A stretch of DNA of 64,000 bases from Sulfidibacter corallicola (GTDB lineage: Bacteria; Acidobacteriota; Holophagae; Acanthopleuribacterales; Acanthopleuribacteraceae). Below, in pieces: positions 27,766-36,800 of this stretch. The notes under the pieces were generated by a model. That model did not search any database. It saw only the letters and a program-made list of their open reading frames with translations, and had not been told where the DNA came from. The stretch's first letter is position 1. Every line of letters begins with the position of its first letter. The DNA is taken from the NCBI RefSeq assembly GCF_017498545.1, contig NZ_CP071793.1, positions 3,861,501-3,925,500 on the forward strand. The letters are read 5' to 3'. Position numbers and translations under genes: made by a program.

Positions 27766-28902
27766 ATGAGAATCACTCCCGCCATGAAGACCCTGTCCCT
27801 CTCGATCCTGATGTGGGGCGCCGCCGCCCTCGCCACGAGCCCCAAGGTAGCCCATACGGAAAACGCTCCCAACGCGGCCCACATCCAAATCGCCCTGTTG
27901 CTGGACACCAGCGGCAGCATGAACGGGCTGATCGACCAGGCCCGATCCCACCTGTGGAAAATCGTCAACACCATGGCCCGCGCCAAACGTCACGGCCAGG
28001 CCCCCTATCTCGAAGTCGCGCTGTTCGAATACGGCAACAGCGGGCTGTCCGCCAACGACGGCTACATCAGGCGGATTCAACCGCTGACCGTCGATCTGGA
28101 CGCGATCTCCGAATCGCTCTTCGCCCTGAGCACCAACGGGGGTGACGAGTACTGCGGCCAGGTGATCCAGCAGGCCCTGCAACTGAAATGGTCCCCGCGT
28201 ACGGATATCTACAAAGCGATCTTCATCGCCGGCAACGAGCCGTTCAACCAGGGCAGCGTCGATTTCCGCCAAGTGTGTAAGTCGTCCATTTCCAAAAGCA
28301 TCGTGGTCAACACCATCTTCTGTGGCAACGAGGGCGAAGGCATTCAGACCTTCTGGAAAGAGGGGGCCGACCTTGCCGACGGCAGTTACACCACGATCAA
28401 CCAGAATCAGCGCGTGGCCCAGATCAGTGCACCCCAAGACAAGAAAATCCTCGAGTTGGGACGCAAATTGAACGAGACCTACGTGGCCTACGGCCGTACG
28501 GGGGCCGCGGCCCGCACTCGTCAGAAGCGCGAGGACAGCAACGCGGCCAGGATTTCGGAAGAGGTCGCGGTCGAGCGCACCGTGACCAAGGCGTCCGCGG
28601 TTTACAAGCCCAGCAAGTGGGACCTCGTGGATGCCGATTCCGCCGGCGAGGTGAGCGCCGCCGAACTGGATGCCGAAGAATTGCCGGAACCCATGCGCGA
28701 CATGTCGGCCGACGAGCGCAAGACCTACTTGAAGGACAAGGCCGAGGAGCGCAAGAAACTCCAGGCCCAAATCAACGAGCTGCAGCAGGAACGCGGGGAA
28801 TACCTGCAGAAACAGCGGAAGAGCCAGACCAACACGCTCGATGCGGCGATGCTCGAAGCCATCCGCACACAAATGCAACGCAAAGGTTTTCGGTTCCAAT
28901 AA
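27766..28902 (+). CDS. Exported von Willebrand factor A-domain protein
   Basis: This 378-residue protein has an N-terminal signal-like hydrophobic stretch ending near ALATSP. The VWA domain (about 40-250) has an intact metal-ion-dependent adhesion site: DTSGSMN (D-x-S-x-S), a downstream Thr/Gly stretch (STNGGDEYCG) and FIAGNEPFNQG. The middle of the protein holds Cys residues that may pair. The C-terminal third is a charged, Gln/Glu/Lys-rich coiled coil. AAGGAG lies 7 nt before the ATG. A terminator separates it from the next VWA gene. Related stand-alone proteins in Myxococcota are also uncharacterised, and I do not know its partner. Confidence 0.82.
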   Translation: MRITPAMKTLSLSILMWGAAALATSPKVAHTENAPNAAHIQIALLLDTSGSMNGLIDQARSHLWKIVNTMARAKRHGQAPYLEVALFEYGNSGLSANDGYIRRIQPLTVDLDAISESLFALSTNGGDEYCGQVIQQALQLKWSPRTDIYKAIFIAGNEPFNQGSVDFRQVCKSSISKSIVVNTIFCGNEGEGIQTFWKEGADLADGSYTTINQNQRVAQISAPQDKKILELGRKLNETYVAYGRTGAAARTRQKREDSNAARISEEVAVERTVTKASAVYKPSKWDLVDADSAGEVSAAELDAEELPEPMRDMSADERKTYLKDKAEERKKLQAQINELQQERGEYLQKQRKSQTNTLDAAMLEAIRTQMQRKGFRFQ

Positions 28903-28961
28903 CCCCGAACAGGCACCAGGGTCGCAGGATTCTCATTCCTCCTCCACCACTCCGCGAGGAT

Positions 28962-29002
28962 GCCGCGCGGGTTGCCCACTCCCGACCCGCGCGGCTTTTT
29001 TT
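28962..29002 (+). terminator. Rho-independent terminator after the first VWA gene
   Basis: An 11-bp GC-rich stem (GCCGCGCGGGT with ACCCGCGCGGC, 28962-28972 and 28985-28995) is followed by seven T residues, about 60 bp after the stop codon. Confidence 0.92.
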
Positions 29003-29205
29003 CCGCGACTCGCCTGATGCCCAATCGCCATCTCACCCACCCAGTTGCGTTAGGATGATCGCGCCATCTCCCTCATCGACCCACGCCGAACGCGGCTTAC
29101 CTCCACCCAATGCGGACCTGCCCTCGAATGAAGGCGGCTCCTGCCGAGCCGACCCTTTTCCTCACCACCCGAACCCGGTCACCACACCGCGCTTAGGAGT
29201 TCCCC

Positions 29206-31518
29206 ATGTTTTCAAAAGATCGCATCTCTCTCGAGGGCCGACGCCCGCCGATTTCCCAAAATGCGTTTCGGGGCTGGACCTCGCTCGCCGTGCTGATCAT
29301 GGCCGCACTGCTGCTCGCCGGCACGCCTTCGTTCGCCCAAACCATCCTACCCATCGACGGGGAACGCGACGACATGCGGATCTGGCCGCCCCAACCTCCT
29401 CCCAAGCGACGGCTCCCGCAACCGCTGATCATCCGCAAGCTGGACATTTCGGTCGCGCTCGACAAAGGCATCGCCACCACCAGCGTCGATGAAGTGCTCT
29501 ACAACCCCGGCGACACCTGGAAAGAAGGCACCTTCCTGTTTCCCTTGCCCAAAGGTGCGCAGGTCACCTCGTTCTCCATGTACATCAACGGCCGCGAAAC
29601 ACCGGCCGAGCTGCTGGATGCCAAGAAGGCAGCCAAGATCTACACCGATATCGTGCGCTCCATGAAGGACCCGGCCCTGTTGGAATATCTTGGACAAGGG
29701 CTGCTGAAGGCGCGCATCTTCCCGATCGAGGCGCGTTCGGAGAAACGCATCAAGCTTACCTGGCGCCAGCCCTTGATTCCGGAGGGCAGCTTTCTGACCT
29801 ATCGGTATCCCCTCCCCCGTGTGGACGGCACCACCGCCTTGGCCCAAAACGTCGAGCAATTCCAGTTCAATGCGGAAATGCGCACCCGACAGCCGCTGAA
29901 AACCGTGTACTCCCCCAGCCACGACATGGAGGTCACACGCCTGGACGCCCACGCAGCCCGCTTGAGCTTTTCGGCTCGCAACTACCGGCCCCGGCATGAT
30001 CTGCAACTGTTCCTCTCGACCAGTGCCAAACCGGTGGGCCTCGATTTGATGACCCACGTGGATGCCGGCGGGCGTTTCTTCATGATGAGCGTCAGCCCCG
30101 GGCATGCCAAAGAAGTCGCCAGGCTGGCCGCCAAGGATTTGGTGCTGGTGGTCGATACCTCCGGCAGCATGGCCGGTGACAAATTGGCCCAGACCAAGCG
30201 GGCACTTGGTTTCTGCCTCGACAACTTGGGATCGGAGGACCGATTCGCCATCATCCGCTTTTCCACCGAAGCGGAAGCCTTCGCGGAAACCTGGCAGGCA
30301 GCCGATCGGGCGAACCTGAGTCGGGCCCGGGCTTTCGTCGACGGATTTCAGGCGATGGGCGGCACCAACGTGGAAGACGCACTGCGCCTGGCGATGGATC
30401 TCGAGGAAACACCGGGACGCCCCGCGATCGTCATGTTCCTTTCCGATGGGAAACCGACGATCGGCGAACGGGACGAGCAGGCGCTCTTGACCAAAATCGG
30501 CATCGACCGCACCAAAACCCGGCGCGTCTTCCCCTTGGGGATCGGCACCACGGTGAACACCCACCTGCTCGATCGCATCGCGGAAAAAACACGTGGCTGG
30601 AGTGCCTACGTCCTGCCCGACGAGGACCTGGAACTCAAGATCTCCAGCCTCTATCGCAAGATCCAATATCCGGTCTTCAGCGATCTGGCGCTCTCCATTT
30701 CGGGAGTCAAGACCACGGGGCTCCATCCCAAACCGCTGCCGGACCTTTTCAACGACGGCACCTTGTTGGTGTTCGGTCGCTACGAGGGTTCGGGCTCCGC
30801 GACGGTACGCCTGAAGGGCACGCTTCAAGGCAAACCCCACCAGATCCAACTTCGCACGGACTTTCCGGATGGCGGCGCGGACAACGACTTCCTGCCTCAG
30901 CTCTGGGCACAGCGACGGGTCGGCTACCTGCTGACACAAATCCGCCTGCACGGGGAAAGTGGCGAACTGAAAGAAGAGATCGTTCGTCTGGCCAAAAAAT
31001 ACGGGCTGGTCACGCCCTATACCAGTCACCTGATTCTCGAGGACACGGATGGCCGTACCCGCACCGCGGGCCGATCTCGCAACGGCAACTTCGAAGCCGC
31101 GCCCCAATCCGGAGAGGCTCGTTCGGCCTGGCGTCGTCAAGATGGTGCCGGCGGCGTGGCGGCGAGCAAGGCCCTGCGCGACATGTCCTCGGCGGATTCC
31201 CTGGTGGCCCAGGAAACGACGGAATATTTCGCATTGGGCCCCACCGAGGAAGAGGTGGACCGACTGGCTTCACCCAAGCCCAAACGAAAAATCGCCCACA
31301 AGCGCTTCGTCGCCGGTCGGAACTTCACGCTGAGCGGTGACACCTGGACGGATGCCGAATGGCGTGACGAGCACGATGACCGAGTGACCGAGATCCGCTT
31401 CGGAGAAGCCGAGTATTTCGCACTGCTCGAGCGGGCCCCGGAACTGGCCGAAATCTTCGCCCTGGGGCCGCGCATCCGCTTCATGCACCAGGGCCGGGCC
31501 TACCGAATCGTCGATTGA
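29206..31518 (+). CDS. Exported VIT- and VWA-domain protein (inter-alpha-trypsin-inhibitor-heavy-chain-like)
   Basis: This 770-residue protein has a Sec signal (hydrophobic run then GTPSFAQ). The VIT domain (about 66-220) is recognised by DVALDKGIATTSVDEVLYN-like sequence, EGTFLFPLPKGAQVTSFSM, KKAAKIYTDIV and RIKLTW. The VWA domain (about 315-490) has DTSGSMAGDKL (MIDAS), GGTNVEDAL and FLSDGKPT. The remaining region (about 500-660) has beta-rich SGVKTTGL segments, then a linker and a C-terminal domain ending in LGPRIRFMHQGRAYRIVD. AGGAG is 6 nt upstream. VIT-VWA proteins bind other proteins through the metal site. Here it follows another VWA gene, and both likely act in the envelope. Confidence 0.87.
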   Translation: MFSKDRISLEGRRPPISQNAFRGWTSLAVLIMAALLLAGTPSFAQTILPIDGERDDMRIWPPQPPPKRRLPQPLIIRKLDISVALDKGIATTSVDEVLYNPGDTWKEGTFLFPLPKGAQVTSFSMYINGRETPAELLDAKKAAKIYTDIVRSMKDPALLEYLGQGLLKARIFPIEARSEKRIKLTWRQPLIPEGSFLTYRYPLPRVDGTTALAQNVEQFQFNAEMRTRQPLKTVYSPSHDMEVTRLDAHAARLSFSARNYRPRHDLQLFLSTSAKPVGLDLMTHVDAGGRFFMMSVSPGHAKEVARLAAKDLVLVVDTSGSMAGDKLAQTKRALGFCLDNLGSEDRFAIIRFSTEAEAFAETWQAADRANLSRARAFVDGFQAMGGTNVEDALRLAMDLEETPGRPAIVMFLSDGKPTIGERDEQALLTKIGIDRTKTRRVFPLGIGTTVNTHLLDRIAEKTRGWSAYVLPDEDLELKISSLYRKIQYPVFSDLALSISGVKTTGLHPKPLPDLFNDGTLLVFGRYEGSGSATVRLKGTLQGKPHQIQLRTDFPDGGADNDFLPQLWAQRRVGYLLTQIRLHGESGELKEEIVRLAKKYGLVTPYTSHLILEDTDGRTRTAGRSRNGNFEAAPQSGEARSAWRRQDGAGGVAASKALRDMSSADSLVAQETTEYFALGPTEEEVDRLASPKPKRKIAHKRFVAGRNFTLSGDTWTDAEWRDEHDDRVTEIRFGEAEYFALLERAPELAEIFALGPRIRFMHQGRAYRIVD

Positions 31519-31539
31519 GAGGTCCCAGGAATGAGTCAT

Positions 31540-31574
31540 GGAGCCAGGTCGATCCACCGGCCTGGCTCCCTTTC
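31540..31574 (+). terminator. Probable terminator after the VIT-VWA gene
   Basis: GGAGCCAGG (31540-31548) and CCTGGCTCC (31561-31569) form a 9-bp stem with a 12-nt loop, then CTTTCC. The T-run is short, so it is probably a weak terminator. Confidence 0.5.
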
Positions 31575-31677
31575 CGAAGCGATCCCCGCGAGAAGTTCCC
31601 GCAAGCTTTGAAGGCCGGGGTTGCAGTCTAACTTCGGCAAAGGATATCCGCCCGAGGCTCCGGGCGGACCATACGCA

Positions 31678-31935
31678 TCAACCCCCGGCGTCGAGGTTGA
31701 TGCGGGTCGCCAAGCGGATGTTCAAATTGTTCTGGTTGCTGTTGTTGTTGGTGAACAACAGTTTCCAGCCGGTTTTTTTGAGGGAGACCGCGTTGAAGGT
31801 GACCTCGAGATCCACCGTCGTCACCATCTTGCTGTCGATATGGTTGGCATCGAATGCGTTCTTGACGTCCATGATGGTCTTGGCGAAAAGCTGGCCCACC
31901 TCGCCTCCGGTCGTCGTCGCGACTTGGTCCGTCAT
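31678..31935 (-). CDS. Small beta-rich protein of unknown function (third gene of trio)
   Basis: This 85-residue protein has no signal peptide or membrane helix. It has a short amphipathic helix (GGEVGQLFAKTIMDVKNAF), then alternating polar and hydrophobic segments (VTTVDLEVTFNAVSL, GWKLLFTNNN, NIRLATRINL) that predict several beta strands. The ATG at 31935 overlaps the stop of the gene before it as ATGA, so the pair are translationally coupled. A longer open frame in this register reaches 32091 but lies in the preceding gene and is not used. The family is not recognised. It seems built like the 88-residue protein upstream. Confidence 0.72.
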   Translation of the reverse strand: MTDQVATTTGGEVGQLFAKTIMDVKNAFDANHIDSKMVTTVDLEVTFNAVSLKKTGWKLLFTNNNSNQNNLNIRLATRINLDAGG

Positions 31936-32198
31936 GCGCCGTCCTCCTCCTCTTTTACCCGAACATCGGTTTGAATGGTCCCGGAAATGGTCAAATCCAA
32001 GGTGCCCGTCGGCTTGATGAACAGGTGATGGCCCTCGCCGTACTCGGCCTTGAGCCCAAGCTGGAACGCGACGTTCCCGGTGAGAAAGCACTTGGCCTGG
32101 GCCTCGTCGACGGTTCCCGTATCGCGACTGACACGGCTGAAGGTTTTTTGCAGGGCGGTGATCACCTGATCCAAGGTGGGCGGTGTCGTATTTTCCAT
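31932..32198 (-). CDS. Small beta-rich protein of unknown function (second gene of trio)
   Basis: This 88-residue cytoplasmic-type protein has an N-terminal helix (DQVITALQKTFSRV), then strands around FLTGNVAFQLGLKAEYGE, HHLFIKPTGTLDLTISGTI and QTDVRVKEEE. The single Cys near residue 36 is the only one. The binding site AGAGG is 4 nt before the ATG. It overlaps the next gene by 4 bp. The order of helix then beta strands is loosely like trypco2/DUF2589-type small proteins, but I would not claim membership. The three genes probably form one assembly or one cognate set. Confidence 0.72.
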   Translation of the reverse strand: MENTTPPTLDQVITALQKTFSRVSRDTGTVDEAQAKCFLTGNVAFQLGLKAEYGEGHHLFIKPTGTLDLTISGTIQTDVRVKEEEDGA

Positions 32199-32231
32199 GT
32201 TGCCTCTATCGCGTGGCGTGTTGTGGGTCGA

Positions 32232-32753
32232 TCAGGAGTTTTCCGGGAGCTTGGGTGCCGGCGTCTCAGGCGTCGGCGTCTTCAGGAAATCGATGGCGCT
32301 CGACAATTGGGTGGGATCGGCCAGGTCGATCGACCAGTTGGCCGCAAAATCCTTGAGCGTCACCTCCGTCTCGTTGGAAAGCGCGTAGGCTGCACGGGCC
32401 TGCATGACGCTCTCGGAAGTGTTTTGAGACATGAACCCAAAGGAGCCGGATGCTTGAAAAGCGCCGACCCCGAGGCTCACTCCCAAGGAACCCTCGCGCC
32501 TGGTCACCGAACCCACGCGCAAGGTGATGCCCACCTCGATCTGGGCCCCCAGCTTCATGACCGGCGCCAACTCCAGGTGTTTGGCGAGAATCGCCGATCG
32601 ATCGGTGCCCTGAGGCACCTTCGCCAGCAGCGCCATCGTGTTCTCGAGCCATTGGGCCCAAATCGCACGGTACTCGGCCTCGGCCTGAACGACCGCATTG
32701 GCCGGCGCGGTGAACAAAGTTGTGAAGACACCCTCGACGTCTGGTCCGGACAT
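32232..32753 (-). CDS. Beta-rich protein of unknown function (first gene of trio)
   Basis: This 173-residue protein has no signal peptide. The N-terminal 45 residues contain a hydrophobic PxxAxxxAE stretch and a long helix. Residues about 65-120 are beta strands rich in Gly and Val (LGAQIEVGITLRV, LGVSLGVGAF, GSFGF). A helix with SVMQARAAYALSN and a Pro-rich tail follow. The layout resembles DUF2589 proteins (hydrophobic PxxAxxxAQ helix followed by a strand 'LxPIPxL..'), which is only an impression. It is the promoter-proximal gene of an apparent three-gene operon, with 33 bp to the next gene. Confidence 0.72.
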   Translation of the reverse strand: MSGPDVEGVFTTLFTAPANAVVQAEAEYRAIWAQWLENTMALLAKVPQGTDRSAILAKHLELAPVMKLGAQIEVGITLRVGSVTRREGSLGVSLGVGAFQASGSFGFMSQNTSESVMQARAAYALSNETEVTLKDFAANWSIDLADPTQLSSAIDFLKTPTPETPAPKLPENS

Positions 32754-32949
32754 GTGTCACCTCTCGACATTCAATTGTGGCTTTTCGCCTAAGATACCAC
32801 TGTTCCATTCCTCTCCACACCCATTAATTCCCAACGCGCCATCTTTTCGAAACCCACAAAGAACCCAACTTCCGCGGAGCTTCAAAAAAATCACGATACG
32901 AGCACAGCCCGTTTTTCTCCGGGATCACGGGTCGCACATCGAAAGGATG
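32754..32949. other. Upstream region of the three-gene operon
   Basis: This short region between the operon start and the tandem repeat holds the operon promoter presumably, plus the ribosome binding site GAGGTG at about 32757-32762. I could not identify a promoter with confidence. Confidence 0.35.
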
Positions 32950-33856
32950 GGTCGACTCGATTCGGGTCGGCGATTCGTTACCCTAAGATCGGCTGCTCGT
33001 CGGAGCCATCGGGCACGAGGTTCCCGCAAGCCCCCAAGATTCGTAAAGCCTGTAGGTTGAGCAGCTTGCTCAACCAGCCGAAGCCCCTCCGACGCGATGT
33101 ACCGATACGATCGAGAGGGCTTCTATCTCGGCTTTGACCTGCTCGGGAGAACGAATCGCTCCGCTCTTTCGCTCATTACCTGGCCGAAGCCCCTCCGACG
33201 CGATGTACCGATACGATCGAGAGGTTTTCTATCTCGGCTTTGACCTGCTCGGGAGAACGGATCGCTCCGCTCTTTGGCTCAATACCTGACCGAAGCGGAC
33301 GTCACTTCGATTGGTGGAACAAGCTGTTCCACCTACAGGCCTTGCCGTCCTCTCGAAAGACGGGAACTCCCGGATCACGCTCTACGATGTGTCGATGCGA
33401 TTCGGGTCGGCGATTCGTTACCCTAAGGTCGGCTGCTCGTCGGAGTCATCGGGCACGAGGTTCCCGCAAGTCCCCAAGCTTCGTAAAGCCTGTAGGTTGA
33501 GCAGCTTGCTCAACCAGCCGAAGCCCCTCCGACGCGAGGTACCAATACGATCGAGAGGGCTTCTATCTCGGCTTTGACCTGCTCGGGAGAACGAATCGCT
33601 CCGCTCTTTCGCTCAATACCTGACCGAAGCCCCTCCGACGCGAGGTACCAACCCGATCGAGAGGTTTTCTATCTCGGCTTTGACCTGCTCGGGAGAACGG
33701 ATCGCTCCGCTCTTTGGCTCAATACCTGACCGAAGCGGACGTCGCTTCGATTGGTGGAACAAGCTGTTCCACCTACAGGCCTTGCCGCCCTCTCGAAAGA
33801 CGGGAACTCCCGGATCACGCTCTACGATAGGTCGACCCGATTCGGGCCCGGCCGAC
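32950..33856. repeat. 440-bp tandem duplication of REP-like elements
   Basis: Two full copies with exact 440-bp period (about 32950-33389 and 33390-33829) and the start of a third (to about 33856). Within each copy, a unit of 106 bp (CCGAAGCCCCTCCGACGCGA... to ...CTCAATACCTGACCG) occurs twice. Long palindromes GGTTGAGC-AGCTT-GCTCAACC lie at 33055-33075 and 33495-33515, and inverted partners GGTGGAACAAGCTGTTCCACC at 33313-33333 and 33753-33773. So each copy is bounded by outward-facing REP palindromes, the same family as at 19764 and 21802. No coding frame runs through it. Confidence 0.9.
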
Positions 33857-33877
33857 GAACGATCTTCGAGAAGGGCT

Positions 33878-36800
33878 TCAGCGCTCGCGGCGAATGTCCA
33901 GGTTCAGGACCCATCCGTCCGCGTGTTTCAGTTGCAGGCCCTTTTGACTGGGCGGCAATCGATCCAGCGAAACCTGTCCGATCAACTCGCGACCGCGCCC
34001 CTCTTTGTCGTAGACGTTGAAGGTAAGGGCCTCACCCGGTTTCGCGATGAAGTTGCAGGTGAAATCCCACTTCGGATTGCGGTTGTTGTTGATCGCCGGA
34101 GTGGTGAATTTCTGGTCGCGACCGACCGTCAATTCCACAAAACCCTCGGGATCCTTGTTCAATCCGCTCTTCTCGCGCGGCAGGTTCGTCGCCGACCGAA
34201 TGACGATGGTCACGCCGCCGCTGTAATTGCGCTCCAATTCCCTGTACCGATTGGTCAATTCCGAAATGCGGCTCTTGGCGTAGTTGAGTTGGTATGTGTC
34301 CTTGGTCAGGCGCTCGATGATTTGGCGGTAGGTGATCCCGCTGTTGCTGCGCGCCTCCCTTTCCCAACCCAGAAGCGTGTCAAAGGCCTTCGATTCCCGC
34401 TCGTAGCGCGTCTTGGCGTCGGACAGCCATTTGTAATTGCGGTCCTTTCGAAAATCGGGATACTCGCCCATGATCCGATCGATCGCGGGAATGACTTTGT
34501 CGTAGCTGAGGCTGGATCGCTTGATGCCTGCGACCCGGCCGTCGAAGGCATTGACTCGCTTCTGCAATTCCTTCTGCAGATTGCGGTAACTGCGCCAATT
34601 GAGCACCTTTAAAATGTCTTCGTAGATGTCGAGGCCGGCGCGGGCGTTGTCCTTCTTGGACTCATCGAGCATTCTGTCCATTTCGCGCCGGTATTGGACC
34701 AACGCCTGGCGGGCGACTTCATTGGAGGAATCCAGTTTGCGCAGCCGTTGCGCCACCAGGGTCGCCTGACCCAATTTGCCTTTCTCGATCGAATCCTGAA
34801 TGCTCTGTTCCAAACCGCGAATCCGATCCTGGTTCAAGGTTCGGCTCAGCTCGTTGCGCCGCTCGGCGAGTGCCTCGTCATCGGGACGAATGGTCACCAA
34901 CACGTCCAGATAGCGCAACATCTGCGACTTCTGGTCTTTCTCCTCGGCCTCCCTGAGGCGCGCCGCGTATTCGGCGACCACCACGTCCCAGCGCTCCTGC
35001 ACGGATCGCGAATTGGGAACCACTTCGCGCATGTCGCCGGTAATCTCCATCGCCCGTTCCCAGTTCTTGGCGGCAATGGCGCGATCCAGCTTGATCAGCC
35101 CCGGAGCCAGCAGATCCTTTTCGACCCATTCCTGGATGCGACCCTCGATGTCCGGATCCTGAAAACCGGGAATCATGACTTTCAAATCGTCGTAGCGTTC
35201 CTTGGCCTCGGGAACCTTGCCAGCATCCAACAAAGCCAAGACCTTGCTCGACTCGGTCTGGTTGAGCAGATCGTAGACGGCCTTGATCTGAGGATCGTTG
35301 GGGGGTGCGATGTCCTCCGCCTTTTTGAGGAGGGCCATGGCGTTGTCGCCCATGTTGCCGGTGAGCACCCCCTCTTCGATGTAGGCCGTGGCGCGCTGGA
35401 GGTATTTTTTGAGCTGATCGTCACGCGCACTGATATCGGCTTCGATGCCCTGTAGTCGCTGCGGTGTGTCCTTGTAGTCGGGGAACTCGGTGGCGGCAGC
35501 CTGCCAAGCGGCCAATGCCGCTTCCCAATTCCCGTCGCGCTGGAGGCCGTCGGCTTTGGTGTAGGCCGCCTCGGCCGCTTTGCGATGCGCCGAAGCATTG
35601 TTCATGACGATGCCGCCCACAACCAGGACCACGAGAAAGACGGCAGCCACGGCCGCCAGCAGCTTGACGGGCAGCGGTTTTTTGACTTTGGGCGCCGGGG
35701 CCGGCGCGGGCTCCGCAGGCGGCTCCTCGACGGGTGCTTCGGCATCGGGCGAGCCCAACAGATCATCGAAACTGGAGGCCGCCGGCCGGGCGAAATCTCC
35801 CTGGCTGCCGGAATCCTGGGCCTGGGCCGCACCAGGTACGGGCAGAGAGGTCGGCAGCTCCGGAACATCGTCTTCCAGCGAGGGAATTTCCAGATCGTCG
35901 TCCTCGTCCTCCAAGGCCGCGGCGGGCGATGGGCTGAAGGCGGCCGGCTCCTCGAAGGCATCGTCGTCGATGTCGCCGATCGCATCGTCCAGCGAATCGT
36001 CCAACGAGTCGCCCAAATCATCGGCATTGATATCGTCCAACCCGTCGAGGCTGTCGGCGGGACTCGGCTCACTGGGGGGCGGTGCGGGTTTGGGCGGAGG
36101 CGGAACCGCAGCCACCATGTCGTCTTCGTCGTAACCGAGGTAATTGGGCTCTTCCTCCGCAGGCGTGGGCGGCAGCGGCGAGGGCGCGGAAACGAGGTTC
36201 GTTTCGTAGTCTTCATCGTCATAACCCAGATAGTTGTCCGCTGGGGGATCCGGCGCCGGTTCGGGCGCGGGTGCTTGCGCCACCGGTTCGGGTGCGGGTG
36301 CTTGCGCCACCGGTTCGGATTCGGGCACGGCGCGTTCCACGGGAGCCGTGGGTTCCTCGACGGCAGGTGCGTGCGCCGGCTCGTCTTCGCGCGGGAAACG
36401 CTCGTCGAAACGGGTCGGTCCCCCGGTATCGCGCAAACGGGCTTCGAGCTGCTGATCCAGGGCCTGATCGAAGAGGTCGTCATCGTCGGCATCGAAAATC
36501 GCCTCGCCAGGCTTGAGGACCTGTTCCTCGTCGACGGGGGCGGCCACCGGACCCAGGTTGGCGCGCAGTTGTTCCAATCGGCTCTGGGCCAGACCCTGCA
36601 GGGTGTCGAGCTGATCGCCATCGGTGCCGGCATCGGCCGGCTCGGTCAGCAACAATTTGGTGTAACAGTGGTCGGCCAGGCCGGCGTTGTCGGTTCGCTC
36701 GGCGCACAGCCCCAACAGCGCCGCATCGGTCGGCTCGCTCATGGGCGGCAGCTCGGCGGCCAACCAAAGAAAGATGTTGCCCTGCATCTCGTGGGCCTTT

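Noticed and set aside
29347..31140. Leftward 597-codon open frame
   Set aside because: It is antisense to the VIT-VWA gene, which has a signal peptide, good ribosome binding site and recognisable domains.
32950..33856. CRISPR-like array
   Set aside because: The repeats are long (440 and 106 bp), tandem and without unique spacers, so it is a duplicated REP block, not CRISPR. No cas genes are present.
33680..34612. Rightward 310-codon open frame starting in the REP repeat
   Set aside because: Its start is in the second repeat copy and it runs antisense into the C2 domain of the pseudokinase. The same start exists in the first copy with a different, short outcome, so it is chance.
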